This document shows positions 1 to 9,686 of a DNA stretch of 64,000 bases, in pieces. Where the stretch lies: positions 5,292,369-5,356,368 of the forward strand of contig NZ_KV917374.1 in assembly GCF_002019645.1 (NCBI RefSeq), given 5' to 3'. The position numbers and the translations under genes are program-made. The notes under the pieces are model-generated. The model searched no databases and had not been told where the DNA came from. It saw only the letters and a program-made list of their open reading frames with translations. The first letter of the stretch is position 1, and every line of letters begins with the position of its first letter. This DNA comes from Litchfieldia alkalitelluris (GTDB lineage Bacteria; Bacillota; Bacilli; Bacillales; Bacillaceae_L).

Positions 1-2
1 AC

Positions 3-1682
3 ACGTTTATTGCCGAACGAGATGATCCCGATGATCAGTTTGCAGAAATCAATTTTACAGAAGACATTGGGGGGTGCAACGGTGGTGAGTTTGAGTTAGC
101 TCTCAACAGTCGTGTTCATCCATTTTTGCAATGGAATCCTCAGGTTCCCCCAGAAGCACCTGAAGGATATGTCGGTGACCCTAATATACTACATCCGATC
201 ATAGGAAGTATCCTTATTGACCCTACAGGACAACCACAAAATATTTTCCGAATTGAAGGTCCTGGGATTGGTATTGGTTCACCAGATCGTGCCACTACAC
301 CGGGTTTTAATCCGGATAACACCATTGAAACAAGGGAATTTTCACTTTTAGGTACCATTTCTACCATTTCTGGTGTTGAAGTAACTAGAGCAACATATTC
401 TCAAACAACAGCAACCGGTGGAGTCATCGATGTATTCGCCTGGACTGATGAAGATCTCCCTCAAACAATAGAAGTTTCAGGAACAGGAATCGACCCTACG
501 ATTTTGCAAGGAATAAATGGAAAATATATTGCTCGCGTTGCTTATATAGGCTCCACTCCTCCTAGTACCATTACAGTGACTAATGTAAGTGACAATAGCG
601 CTGAAAGTATAAAGGAAGTTGTCCCCGTCGATTTCATAACAGCTACTGCAATCTATGATACAACCACACAAACTCTAACAATTGAAGCGGAATCAAGTGA
701 TGAAGTTAGTACGCGTACGCTAACCATATTAGACTTCGGTAATGGTGAAGTAATCATTCCTCCTGAGGGCACCTATACTACAACATCTCCATTTTCCCCT
801 GACCAAGTTACAATCCTTTCAGATGTAGGGGGAGAAAGAACGATTCCAGTGACCGTGACCGGAAATCCGGATACACCTATCCCCGTAACAGCCGATGCAG
901 GAACAGACCAGACCGTCTTATTTGATGCAACAGTGACACTAAATGGAGCCAATTCAACTGGGCCAATCACTTCGTTTAATTGGGCGCAAATTGCTGGGGA
1001 CTCAGTTGTTATTTCAGATGCTAGTTCAGTCACACCTACATTCACAGCACCTAGTTCGATCCAAACTCTTTCTTTTGAATTAACTGTAGATGGTGATGGT
1101 GGACCATCCACTGACACTGTTAATATTAACGTAATCGAATCCGCATCAGCCCCGATCGTGAATGCAGGACCGAATCAAGTAGTACAACAAGGAACAGTCG
1201 TTACGTTAACTGGTACTGTATCTGGCGACGTAACTAGTCTTCAGTGGGAACAACTCACCGGCCCTACTGTTCAGATAAATAACGCTAATACAACAACAGC
1301 AACATTCACATTTCCATCTCAACCGGATCCAATCACCTTCAGATTAAGCGCAAGTGGACCTGGAGGAACATCGTTCGATGATACGGTCATATCAACGGTT
1401 CCAGATACCTTGACAGTTACAAGGGCACAGTTTCGAACAGATGATTTAGAATGGAGAATTTCAGGAAATTCAAGTGTAGTAGGACCTGGAAATACGATCA
1501 CAATTTATCTCGGAAATGTACTAGGTGGTACGATTCTAGCCGAGATTCCAGTAGATGCCCTTGGAGGATGGGAGTACCGCGTGGAGCCATCTAATGTTCA
1601 ACCTGATGCAACACGTTCCATTTCTATTCAATCAAGCTCTGGGGGAGTATTAGTCAATGTGCCAATTAATATTAGACAGTAG
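3..1682 (+). CDS. PKD-domain spore-surface-like protein, 5' end outside window
   Basis: The reading frame is open from the first bases of the window to the TAG at 1680-1682, so the true start lies upstream and at least 559 residues are present. A TTG at 126 could act as a start but has no convincing ribosome-binding site. Two PKD/REJ-like beta-sandwich repeats are visible, at about 892-1130 and 1150-1405. Each starts with an A/N-DAG-type motif and ends in a T-rich strand before a Val/Ile run. A further beta-rich region closes the protein. The composition is rich in Thr, Ser, Val and Gly and poor in Lys, as in exported or surface proteins. The next gene encodes a BclA-like collagen protein, so a role on the spore or cell surface is likely. 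That role is inferred from neighbourhood and composition, not from a catalytic motif. Confidence 0.75.
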   Translation, partial: TFIAERDDPDDQFAEINFTEDIGGCNGGEFELALNSRVHPFLQWNPQVPPEAPEGYVGDPNILHPIIGSILIDPTGQPQNIFRIEGPGIGIGSPDRATTPGFNPDNTIETREFSLLGTISTISGVEVTRATYSQTTATGGVIDVFAWTDEDLPQTIEVSGTGIDPTILQGINGKYIARVAYIGSTPPSTITVTNVSDNSAESIKEVVPVDFITATAIYDTTTQTLTIEAESSDEVSTRTLTILDFGNGEVIIPPEGTYTTTSPFSPDQVTILSDVGGERTIPVTVTGNPDTPIPVTADAGTDQTVLFDATVTLNGANSTGPITSFNWAQIAGDSVVISDASSVTPTFTAPSSIQTLSFELTVDGDGGPSTDTVNINVIESASAPIVNAGPNQVVQQGTVVTLTGTVSGDVTSLQWEQLTGPTVQINNANTTTATFTFPSQPDPITFRLSASGPGGTSFDDTVISTVPDTLTVTRAQFRTDDLEWRISGNSSVVGPGNTITIYLGNVLGGTILAEIPVDALGGWEYRVEPSNVQPDATRSISIQSSSGGVLVNVPINIRQ

Positions 1683-1727
1683 AGCAAAGTACGCAATTTT
1701 AGTGAGTGCCCCTGAACAGTTTAATAA

Positions 1728-2336
<609 letters not shown>

Positions 2337-2373
2337 AAGAACCCACTTATTTGGAACTTAACAAAAAAAATAG

Positions 2374-2406
2374 TAAAAGAGCCTTCCATTTTGGAAAGCT
2401 CTTTTT
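2374..2406. terminator. Bidirectional terminator
   Basis: A stem AGAGC-CTTCC pairs with GGAA-AGCTCT around a short AT loop. A-rich sequence lies on the left and T-rich on the right. It separates the convergent collagen gene (+) and rlmCD (-) and can serve both. Confidence 0.8.
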
Positions 2407-2411
2407 AGCGA

Positions 2412-3806
2412 TTAACTATCTTGAGTTTCTAGTAATGCAACACATTCAACATGGACTGTATGCGGAAATAAATCCACTGGTTGAACAACTTTTAATTGAT
2501 AACCAAAAGCTTCAAGTTCTTTAATATCTGTTGCAAATGTATCTGGATTACAGGAAACATAAACAACACGCTCTGGTTTGGAACGGCCAATTTTTCTCAT
2601 TACTTTTCCACCTGCACCTGATCGCGGAGGATCGAGAAGTAACAGTTCCGGGTTTCCAAAGCTCTCTAGCACTTGATCAATTCCTTTTCTCGCATCTTTT
2701 GCGAGAAAGGATGTATTAGAGATTCCATTATCTTCTGCATTTCGCTTAGCTGATTCAATCGAACTCTCAACAATCTCAATCCCAGCTAACTCTCCTACTC
2801 TACTAGCAAACGGAAGGGAAAATGTCCCAACACCACAGAATAGATCAATCATTTTTTCCGTCTCTTTCGGTTGGCCTAGTTCAATTGCTAGCTCAACTAG
2901 CTTTTGAGCTTGAGTCGGATTGGTTTGAAAAAAAGTATCAAACCACAGACGGAAACGATAGCCTGCCATTTCATCATAGATAAAATCACGTCCTGCTAAA
3001 ATATGATTTTTTTCCGATTGTGTACGGTCAGCCCAATCTGTATTCTCAAGCCATAATAAACTTTTTACTTGCGGGAACTTTTCCCCAATTCGTTTTACCA
3101 AATCTTTTGCAGCATCATTAAGAGGTCCCTCAGGTGCTTCCGTTGCAAAAAGAGCTAACATGATTTCACCGGTTACAAAAGACTGTCTAACCATTAAATG
3201 ACGAAGTAATCCTTCGTGTAAATCTTTGTTATACCCTCTTAGTTGGTGCGCTCTCACCCATTCCGCTACTTCCATGGCAGCTTCGACCATTTCTTCTCCT
3301 GCAATTAAACAGGTTTCTAATGAGATAATTTTCCTGAAGTTACCTTGCTCATGTAATCCAAGTGAACCGTCTTGCGCAAATGTGAACTCCATCTTGTTGC
3401 GATATCGCCAAGGTTGATTCATCCCAATTGTGTCTAATACTAAATCCGGATTAAAGCCTTGAGCTTCTACTGCATGTTTAACATGATTCGTTTTTTGTTT
3501 TAACTGTCCACTATATTCCCAGTGCTGCCAAACACACCCTCCACATTTTTCAAAATGCGGACATGGAGGCGCAGTTCTTTCTGAATTTGCCTCAAGTACC
3601 TCTTCTACCATCGCTTTCCTTCTTCTCCGTTCTGGCTGGTCGACATGGACACGAACTTTTTCACCAGGGAGAGTTTGCGGAATGGTTAACTTAAGCTTTT
3701 TGGGGTTCCCAAATTCATTTTCACGCCAGTTAATTGATTCTCCTGATCCTTTTTCATCTAAACGGTCTACGGTAACAACCATCGTCTCTCCTTTTGTAAT
3801 CGTCAA
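2412..3806 (-). CDS. rlmCD: 23S rRNA (uracil-5-)-methyltransferase RlmCD/RumA family
   Basis: The 464-residue protein has the order TRAM RNA-binding domain (about 10-72), iron-sulfur cluster Cys set (C82, C88, C91, C166), Rossmann SAM-binding domain with DLFCGVGTFS at 321-330, the DPPRSG motif near 392-397 and the nucleophile in VSCNP (C419). This is the full RumA family layout. The B. subtilis homologue RlmCD methylates U747 and U1939 of 23S rRNA. The TTG start at 3806 has AAGGAGG well placed. An in-frame ATG 24 bases downstream also has AAGGAG in front, so the first 8 residues are uncertain. It stands alone, with no operon partners. Confidence 0.93.
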   Translation of the reverse strand: MTITKGETMVVTVDRLDEKGSGESINWRENEFGNPKKLKLTIPQTLPGEKVRVHVDQPERRRRKAMVEEVLEANSERTAPPCPHFEKCGGCVWQHWEYSGQLKQKTNHVKHAVEAQGFNPDLVLDTIGMNQPWRYRNKMEFTFAQDGSLGLHEQGNFRKIISLETCLIAGEEMVEAAMEVAEWVRAHQLRGYNKDLHEGLLRHLMVRQSFVTGEIMLALFATEAPEGPLNDAAKDLVKRIGEKFPQVKSLLWLENTDWADRTQSEKNHILAGRDFIYDEMAGYRFRLWFDTFFQTNPTQAQKLVELAIELGQPKETEKMIDLFCGVGTFSLPFASRVGELAGIEIVESSIESAKRNAEDNGISNTSFLAKDARKGIDQVLESFGNPELLLLDPPRSGAGGKVMRKIGRSKPERVVYVSCNPDTFATDIKELEAFGYQLKVVQPVDLFPHTVHVECVALLETQDS

Positions 3807-4095
3807 TCTATGTTCCTCCTTTTAAACATCACTTTACTCTATTAAAAATTTTAGTAATTAAATAACCAGTAATGGACTAATACTCTCCTCTTGCATACTT
3901 ACATAGTATAATGGACGACTATCAAATATGGAATTAATAGATACCTAGTAGATATTAACAAAGTATCTCAACATAGTATTATGTATATTGGAAGGAATCT
4001 TCCATTAACTCTAAAATAATAATCTGTTAATATTAATAAGATGCGACCAAATACTACATTATTCGACAGTATCACAATTGAAAGGAAGTTTACCC

Positions 4096-5340
4096 TTGTT
4101 TGAAACATTATTATTGAATTTCTTGTTTTTACTGTTTCCAGTATTAATTTATCTTATATTTTTTGAAAATAGATCACGAGCATATAATAAAGCCGCACTT
4201 GTCCTATTATCTACAGTAACAATGTTTCTTTGTCTTTCCACACCAATCGAAATGAAGCTTGGTTTTAATTTTGATTTACGTTACATCCCCTTTATCATTG
4301 TAGCTTTATACGGAGGACACAAATATGTATTTCCACTATACATTGTCTTAAATCTATATCGATTTTATATAGGTGGAGAAGGAACTTTCAATTCTTTTCT
4401 AATGTCAACAGTGGTGTTTATTTTAGTACCCTTACTTCATAAAAAATTTATCCAATATAATACTAGAGAGCGAATTTCATGCGTAGTAATTATTAACTTT
4501 ATTAATATGGGTGTTTATATCATCCTTTTAAGTACCTATTTCGAAACATTGACTAGCGAATTTTGGCAAATCGCTTTTCATGCTATAACCACTCATATAG
4601 GAATGAGTATAATCCTCATGATCTTAATCGAACAAATTATTGCTAATTTAAAAAATCGCGAACGCTTTTTACAGTCTGAACGATTAAATGTAGTAAGTGA
4701 GTTATCGGCAAGTGTTTCACATGAAATTAGAAATCCATTAACCGTCACAAGTGGTTTTCTTCAGTTGTTAAATAAGTCAAAGACAATCACTTCGGATGAG
4801 AAAAGATATATTCAATTATCGCTACAAGAACTAAATCGAGCGGAACAAATTGTGAGCGATTATCTTTCATTTGCCAAGCCACAATCAGAAAATATGGTGT
4901 ATTCTAACTTTGAGACTGAAACGGAATACACTAAGAACCTCATCATTCCCTATGCCACCATGCATCAGGTTGATGTGCAATATAGTTTTAACAATCACTT
5001 AAATACGAGATATGATCGAAATCAACTCCAGCAATGCTTAATCAACCTATATAAAAACGGAATTGAAGCAATGAAAGAAAAAGGTGGAGGAACTTTAGTC
5101 ATTAACATCTCTGAAAAAAAGCAAAGTATCATCATTCAAATCAGAGACACTGGTATTGGTATGACGAAAGAAGAAATTGCACGCTTAGGTAAGCCATATT
5201 TTTCTACTAAAGAAGAAGGTACTGGTCTCGGGATGCTAATGGTTTACAGTACAATTAATAAGGTTAAAGGGAATATTGAGGTTGATAGTGAAAAGGGAAA
5301 AGGAACGACATTTAATATAACGATTCCAGTTACTCAGTGA
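4096..5340 (+). CDS. Orphan membrane sensor histidine kinase, KinB-like, no PAS
   Basis: The N-terminal half has five or more hydrophobic segments of the 5TM-LytS-like sensor type, with a conserved loop motif FDLRYIP. It is followed by HisKA (SHEIRNP, phospho-acceptor H209) and a HATPase domain with an N-box (NLYKNGIEAM), DTGIGM and GTGLGM. The TTG at 4096 is preferred because AAAGGAAG lies 7 bases upstream; an earlier in-frame TTG at 4078 has no such site. No response regulator is adjacent. Orphan kinases of this build in Bacillus, such as KinB, feed the sporulation phosphorelay through Spo0F, and that is the likely role here. A second kinase of the same design, but with a PAS domain, lies at 46697-48319. 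Confidence 0.9.
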   Translation: MFETLLLNFLFLLFPVLIYLIFFENRSRAYNKAALVLLSTVTMFLCLSTPIEMKLGFNFDLRYIPFIIVALYGGHKYVFPLYIVLNLYRFYIGGEGTFNSFLMSTVVFILVPLLHKKFIQYNTRERISCVVIINFINMGVYIILLSTYFETLTSEFWQIAFHAITTHIGMSIILMILIEQIIANLKNRERFLQSERLNVVSELSASVSHEIRNPLTVTSGFLQLLNKSKTITSDEKRYIQLSLQELNRAEQIVSDYLSFAKPQSENMVYSNFETETEYTKNLIIPYATMHQVDVQYSFNNHLNTRYDRNQLQQCLINLYKNGIEAMKEKGGGTLVINISEKKQSIIIQIRDTGIGMTKEEIARLGKPYFSTKEEGTGLGMLMVYSTINKVKGNIEVDSEKGKGTTFNITIPVTQ

Positions 5341-5345
5341 TTCCT

Positions 5346-5374
5346 AAAAGCATCTGTTGTCAGATGCTTTTTTT
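5346..5374 (+). terminator. Intrinsic terminator
   Basis: A 10-bp stem AAAGCATCTG / CAGATGCTTT with a TTGT loop is followed by a T run. It lies 6 bases after the kinase stop codon. Confidence 0.9.
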
Positions 5375-5472
5375 ATTCTCTATAGGGACTTTTCTATTGA
5401 GTTAGTCCTATAAATTGTATGTTTGATAGTTTAGTGGCTAAACTGGATGTATACCTGATAAGGAGTGAAAGT

Positions 5473-5895
5473 ATGTCTATTAATGTTTACCTTGTCTTTA
5501 ATCGGAATTGTCGAGAAGCAGTTGAGTTTTATGCTGAAGTCTTTGAAACAGAAAAACCAAATATTCAGAGTTTTGGAGAAATGCCACCAAATCCAGATTA
5601 TCCCCTCCCAGAAGGAGCGAAGAATCTAGTCTTACATACCCAGCTTAGCATTGACGGTAGTACAGTTATGTTTTCTGACAATTTCCCAGGTTCACCGTTC
5701 GTTCAGGGAAACAATTTTAATCTTACAGTTGTTAATAATGACATGGATCAAATTAGATCTTGGTTTAACAAATTAAAAGAAGGAGGTTCCGTTAAAATGG
5801 AACTTCAAGAAACATTTTGGAGCAAGCTCTATGGGCAATTAACAGATAAATTCGGGATTCAATGGCAGTTGAGTCATGGTAGTAATGAAAAGTAA
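5473..5895 (+). CDS. VOC family protein (PhnB/DUF-like glyoxalase fold)
   Basis: The 140-residue protein begins MSINVYLVFNRNCREAVEFY. It shows the paired beta-alpha-beta-beta-beta modules of the vicinal-oxygen-chelate fold in its PhnB-like branch (FYAEVF early, MFSDN mid-protein, WGS-type LYGQLTDKFGIQW near the end). The ATG at 5473 is chosen because AAGGAG precedes it at normal spacing; the upstream in-frame extension lacks one. Members of this branch bind metal or small ligands and are often of unknown substrate, so no reaction is assigned. It is a single gene, followed by a long repeat block. Confidence 0.85.
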   Translation: MSINVYLVFNRNCREAVEFYAEVFETEKPNIQSFGEMPPNPDYPLPEGAKNLVLHTQLSIDGSTVMFSDNFPGSPFVQGNNFNLTVVNNDMDQIRSWFNKLKEGGSVKMELQETFWSKLYGQLTDKFGIQWQLSHGSNEK

Positions 5896-6012
5896 TTTTA
5901 TTCGATTGAACAATATTCATTTACTTACGCACCATGGAGAATGAAAATGTTTTGTTCCCTCAGTGTGGAGGCAGAGCAACTAGACAACTACTGATTTTTC
6001 GATTTCGAATAT

Positions 6013-6211
6013 CTTTCATTCCCTTTCATTGGCTTTTGGCATGAGAAAGGAATCAAACAACTCTTTTCATTCCATTTGTTGGGCTTTGGGCATGGGAAAG
6101 GGAATGAAACAATGCTTTTCATTCCCTCCGTTGGGCTTTAGGCATGAGAAAAGGAATGAAACAATGCTTTTCATTCCCTTAGTTGGGCTTTAGGCATTAG
6201 TAAGGGAATTG
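6013..6211. repeat. Four tandem 52-bp dyad units
   Basis: Four imperfect direct repeats of about 52 bp each open with TTTCATTCC and close with GGAATGAAA or a variant, so each unit is itself an inverted repeat. The middle, TTGGGCTTTAGGCATGAG, is conserved. The third and fourth units are the most alike. No reading frame is conserved across units. Confidence 0.8.
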
Positions 6212-6300
6212 GAACTCTCCGACCTATGTATTTTCAGGGTAGACTTTCATGCGAATCAGTATTTGCACCATGGCGTATGAAAATAGTGTATTCACCTAGT

Positions 6301-6432
6301 GTGGAATGAGCGGAGAGCCACCTGACTCCTGCGGGATATGCGGTACACGTGAGACCCCGCAGGAGCCCTCCCCTGGCGACGAGGAGGCTCACGGACCGCC
6401 CCGCGGAAAGCAGGTGGATCGCAGCTCATGGA
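6301..6432 (+). repeat. Dispersed structured repeat A, copy 1
   Basis: The element runs from GTGGAATGAGCGGAGAGCC to GATCGCAGCTC. Visible pairings are an outer stem CCACCTG/CAGGTGG, an inner hairpin CTCCTGCGGG/CCCCGCAGGAG, and a cross-pairing of GCGGT...GTGAG in the inner loop with CTCAC...ACCGC downstream. GC content is far above the neighbouring DNA. Confidence 0.85.
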
Positions 6433-6518
6433 ATTTCGCTAACTAAGTTATTTTCAGGTAGACATCTATGCTAATTAAAATTAGCACCATGGAGTATGAA
6501 AAATTATACTTAGCTTGG

Positions 6519-6640
6519 TGCCTAGCTTCAGGCGCTATCGGCTCTGGGTCATAAGTCAATCCATCTAGAAGGTTAAAGAACAACCTTCTAGCCGGCTTGT
6601 CTTATGCCTGTCGCCGATGAACGAGCGCCTTCCGCTTTTC
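6519..6640 (+). repeat. Dispersed structured repeat B, copy 1
   Basis: A long imperfect hairpin. The base GGCGCT-ATCGGC pairs with GCCGAT and AGCGCC around a GAACG bulge. Next is CATAAG/CTTATG, and the tip is CTAGAAGGTT/AACCTTCTAG. Confidence 0.85.
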
Positions 6641-6710
6641 TTTTCAGGGTAGACTTTCATGCGAATCAATATTTGCACCATGGCGTATGAAAATAGTGCA
6701 TTCACCTAGT

Positions 6711-6842
6711 GTTTAATGAGCGGAGAGCCACCTGACTCCTGCGGGATATGCGGTACACGTGAGACCCCGCAGGAGCCCACCCCTGGCGACGAGGAGGCTC
6801 ACGGACCGCCCCGCGGAAAGCAGGTGGATCGCAGCTCATGGA
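6711..6842 (+). repeat. Dispersed structured repeat A, copy 2
   Basis: Nearly identical to copy 1, as expected from the 410-bp duplication. The outer stem is CCACCTG/CAGGTGG. Only a few substitutions distinguish it, for example GTTTAATGAG at the left edge. Confidence 0.85.
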
Positions 6843-6928
6843 ACTTCGCTAACTAAGTTATTTTCAATTAGACATCTATGCTAATTAAAATTAGCACCAT
6901 GGAGTATGAAAAATTATACTTAGCTTGG

Positions 6929-7052
6929 TGCCTAGCTTCAGGCGCTATCGGCTCTCAGGTCTAAGTCAATCCACCCTAGAAGGTTAAAAAGCAACCTTCT
7001 AGCCTGCTCGTCTTATGCCTATCGCCGATGAACGAGCGACTCCCGCATTTCT
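6929..7052 (+). repeat. Dispersed structured repeat B, copy 2
   Basis: Same base stem and CTAGAAGGTT tip as copy 1. A few changes fall in the middle, and the far edge is more degraded (GAGCGACTCCC). Confidence 0.8.
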
Positions 7053-7169
7053 TTTTTCAGCGTAGATACATAAAACAACTTGGGTTAAAGATTTACAAGA
7101 TTGAATCAAATCGATATGGTTGGCTACCCTAATTAATGGTTATTATTTCTATTTTGGGAGATGAAACAT

Positions 7170-8186
7170 ATGGATTTACAACTCATTGAAGCATATATCC
7201 CAGATAAACATTTCGTAAGAATAAACGAATCACTGCAAAAATACCCCCTTGTTTCACATTGGGTATCAAACGAATCAGAAGAGCAAATGCTAATCCGCAT
7301 TCTTGTAAACACAAGAGATACTGAGGAGATTTTAAACTATCTTGAAAATGTATCAAATCTAGTTGATGGTTTTGAAGTGCTTCTTTTTCCAGTTCAAACT
7401 TATATAAAAAGATTATCAGATGAGGATAAAGCGCAGCAATTAAAGGATAAAGAAGCTGATAAAAACAAGCTACAAAGAGCAAGTCGACATGAATTACTTG
7501 GGACAATTCAGAAATCAAGCAATATTACCCTAACCTATACATTGCTCGTAGTTTTGTCTGCGGTTGTTGTGACGATTGGTTTTATACAAAATAGTGTCGC
7601 TGTGATCATCGGTGCAATGGTTATTGCCCCAATGCTTGGACCTGTCATTTCCATTGCCTTTTCATCAATACTTGGTGATTTCCAACTTCTACGGAGTTCA
7701 ACAACTACATTATCATATGCCATTTTCATCGTGTTAGGTATATCAATATTATTTACATTCATTTTTCCAGTGCCTTATGAAAGTACCGAGTTCGCCTCAA
7801 GAACACATGTGAACCTCACGGATATTGTCCTTGCACTAGCATCAGGAACAGCTGGAGCACTCTCAATTCTCAATCGCCTCCCCGGCTCCCTTGTAGGAGT
7901 AATGGTCGCAGTTGCCTTGCTTCCACCAACTGTTGTTTTAGGTATGACTGTTGGATCAGCCATGTGGAAGGAAGCATATGGTGCCATGCTTTTATTAACT
8001 GGGAATATAAGTTCAGTTTTGCTAGCTGCGGTAATTGTATTTTCCTTAAGCGGCATCCGTCCAGTTAAATGGGATGAGGTACAAAAAGCAAATACATCAA
8101 GGAAACGGTCTATTCTTTATGTAAGTTTGATTATCTTACTACTGATTACAGCCATCCTGTTCAGTGATCGAATTGATTTAAGGTAA
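7170..8186 (+). CDS. DUF389 (TIGR00341-type) membrane protein
   Basis: The 338-residue protein has a soluble alpha/beta N-terminal part (about 1-110) and then six or so transmembrane helices. These include the conserved AMVIAPMLGPVIS stretch and the LNRLPGSLVGVMVAVALLPP stretch typical of DUF389. The family is of unknown function. The ATG at 7170 is preferred over the one at 7161 because GGGAG is 9 bases from it and would abut the earlier codon. It is monocistronic with its own terminator. Its promoter region lies just past the composite repeat block, so repeat turnover could affect its expression. Confidence 0.88.
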   Translation: MDLQLIEAYIPDKHFVRINESLQKYPLVSHWVSNESEEQMLIRILVNTRDTEEILNYLENVSNLVDGFEVLLFPVQTYIKRLSDEDKAQQLKDKEADKNKLQRASRHELLGTIQKSSNITLTYTLLVVLSAVVVTIGFIQNSVAVIIGAMVIAPMLGPVISIAFSSILGDFQLLRSSTTTLSYAIFIVLGISILFTFIFPVPYESTEFASRTHVNLTDIVLALASGTAGALSILNRLPGSLVGVMVAVALLPPTVVLGMTVGSAMWKEAYGAMLLLTGNISSVLLAAVIVFSLSGIRPVKWDEVQKANTSRKRSILYVSLIILLLITAILFSDRIDLR

Positions 8187-8243
8187 GAAGCGATCGACTT
8201 ATTGCCCGTCTATTGACGAAAGGGTGGATATTATAAGCTAAAT

Positions 8244-8277
8244 AAAATAGGGAGATGATGGTCATCCCCCCTATTTT
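8244..8277 (+). terminator. Intrinsic terminator of the DUF389 gene
   Basis: The stem AAAATAGGG-GATG pairs with CATC-CCCTATTTT. It lies about 60 bases after the stop codon. The A/T flanks make it usable on both strands. Confidence 0.8.
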
Positions 8278-8394
8278 ACCCTTAATGTATTAAATCCTTT
8301 TAAAAATCATCAAAATCTCTAACAGTTTCAAACCCCATAATTTATAGGTGCTTGCCCATTATTTAATTCTTTAGGAAATCGTCTTAAAGCAGTT

Positions 8395-9141
8395 TCATAA
8401 GGTCTTAAATTCAATTTTTTCCAGATATAGTCCCTCAGCATGAGCCATTAGACCTGTTTGAACTCTCTCTTTAGAAGCTAAAATGTCTGGTATACTGCTT
8501 GCTTCTTTTTCACCCAGTCCAACTTCTATCAACGTACCGACAATTTTTCTAACCATATTGTAAAGAAATCCATCTCCACGGACGCGGATGGAGATAAAGC
8601 CGCCCTCTTCCTCAAAGTCAATTGAAAAAATCTCGCGCACCATTGATTTTTTCTTCGATTTCGCATTTGAATATGATGTAAAATCATGCTTACCAATAAA
8701 ATACTGACTCGCTTTTTTCATTTCCGTAATGTTTAACTTCTTCTCAATATGCATGCTGTATTTTCGCATAAAGGGATTTGAATAGGATTCATTCCATATT
8801 TTATATAAATATGTCTTATCTTGAGCGTTATAACGAGCATGAAAGCGATCGGGAACTATTTCAACCTCGACAACACTAATATCTTGTGGCAAATATCGAT
8901 TTAGGTATTCCATTACTTCCACTTCGGTTAAATTCTTATTTGTTTTAAAATTGGCGATTTGCTCAATTGCATGTACTCCAGCATCGGTTCGGCTACATCC
9001 AACAATTTCAACCACTTCTCCTACTAATTCAGTTAAAACATTCTCAATTTTCCCTTGAATAGATTGATCTCCACTACCAAGTCGTTGCCAGCCTTTATAT
9101 CTTCCACCATCATATTGAATTTTCAATTTAAAATTATTCAT
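8395..9141 (-). CDS. truA: tRNA pseudouridine synthase A (TruA)
   Basis: The 248-residue protein carries the TruA signature GCSRTDAGVHA with catalytic D53, the RFHAR motif near 103-107 and the YMVRKIVGT stretch. TruA converts U38-U40 in the anticodon stem of many tRNAs to pseudouridine. The start has AAGGAG 7 bases upstream. The usual bacillar truA sits in the ribosomal protein/ecfA-ecfT operon. This copy stands alone, so it may be a second paralogue (truA2-type), as in some Bacillus genomes; the rest of the genome would have to be seen to tell. Confidence 0.93.
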   Translation of the reverse strand: MNNFKLKIQYDGGRYKGWQRLGSGDQSIQGKIENVLTELVGEVVEIVGCSRTDAGVHAIEQIANFKTNKNLTEVEVMEYLNRYLPQDISVVEVEIVPDRFHARYNAQDKTYLYKIWNESYSNPFMRKYSMHIEKKLNITEMKKASQYFIGKHDFTSYSNAKSKKKSMVREIFSIDFEEEGGFISIRVRGDGFLYNMVRKIVGTLIEVGLGEKEASSIPDILASKERVQTGLMAHAEGLYLEKIEFKTL

Positions 9142-9301
9142 AAGATATCTCCTTGTAAAGTTGTCATTTCACTTATTATCTCTTAAAATCCGCGATCAAA
9201 TTACGTCTCTTACTTTTTCAGAGAAAGTCACTATGTATTATAACTTAAATAAATGATTAAATTACAAAAGAATAAGTTTTAAAAAAGTAAGGAGAATTTT
9301 A

Positions 9302-9613
9302 TTGAGGTATATTATTTGGATCCTAATTCCACTAATTATGCTAACAGGCTGCGAACAAACACTCTTGGAAAAAATAAAAGAAGATGATATAAAAAGTGAC
9401 GGGCTCCACTATGAATTCGAGAAGCTATATCAGCTTGGAATTGAAGGAATTTCCAAGGATGAGAACAATCAGATTATTTTTTATGTTGCTAAACCCAATG
9501 ACACTACAAGAAGGAATATTGATCAAGGATTGATGGAGATATTCGGACAGACGATTGATTATATCCTGCGGGATAGCGAGGAGTTGAATGTAGAGATAGA
9601 GCCATCGGATTAA
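9302..9613 (+). CDS. Small lipoprotein of unknown function
   Basis: The 103-residue product starts at TTG 9302 with AAGGAG 8 bases upstream. It has a short signal peptide and a lipobox LTGC, giving a lipidated Cys16-17 after cleavage. The mature part is acidic and mostly alpha/beta, with no recognised domain. It would be anchored to the outer face of the membrane. It is flanked by the oppositely oriented truA and dehydrogenase genes, so it is its own transcription unit. Confidence 0.75.
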   Translation: MRYIIWILIPLIMLTGCEQTLLEKIKEDDIKSDGLHYEFEKLYQLGIEGISKDENNQIIFYVAKPNDTTRRNIDQGLMEIFGQTIDYILRDSEELNVEIEPSD

Positions 9614-9644
9614 CACATTTGGTACCTTTTAATTTCTAAATATC

Positions 9645-9680
9645 AAAAATAAAGGGGGTGTACTCCTAACACCTCCCTAC
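9645..9680 (-). terminator. Terminator between convergent genes
   Basis: The stem AGGGGGTGT / ACACCTCCCT has a T-rich tail on the minus strand. It closes the dehydrogenase gene and may also serve the lipoprotein gene. Confidence 0.75.
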
Positions 9681-9686
9681 AATATC

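Larger units (their letters stand above)
6231..7060. repeat. Composite C-A-C-B module duplicated in tandem (410-bp period)
   Basis: Two head-to-tail copies of a 410-bp module start at 6231 and 6641. Each is made of a linker C (begins TTTTCAGGGTAGAC, ends near CACCATGG and TATGAAAA), an A element, a shorter C linker and a B element. The same parts recur elsewhere in the window in other combinations, with C always between A and B or two A elements. No gene is seen between 5896 and 7169. Confidence 0.85.
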
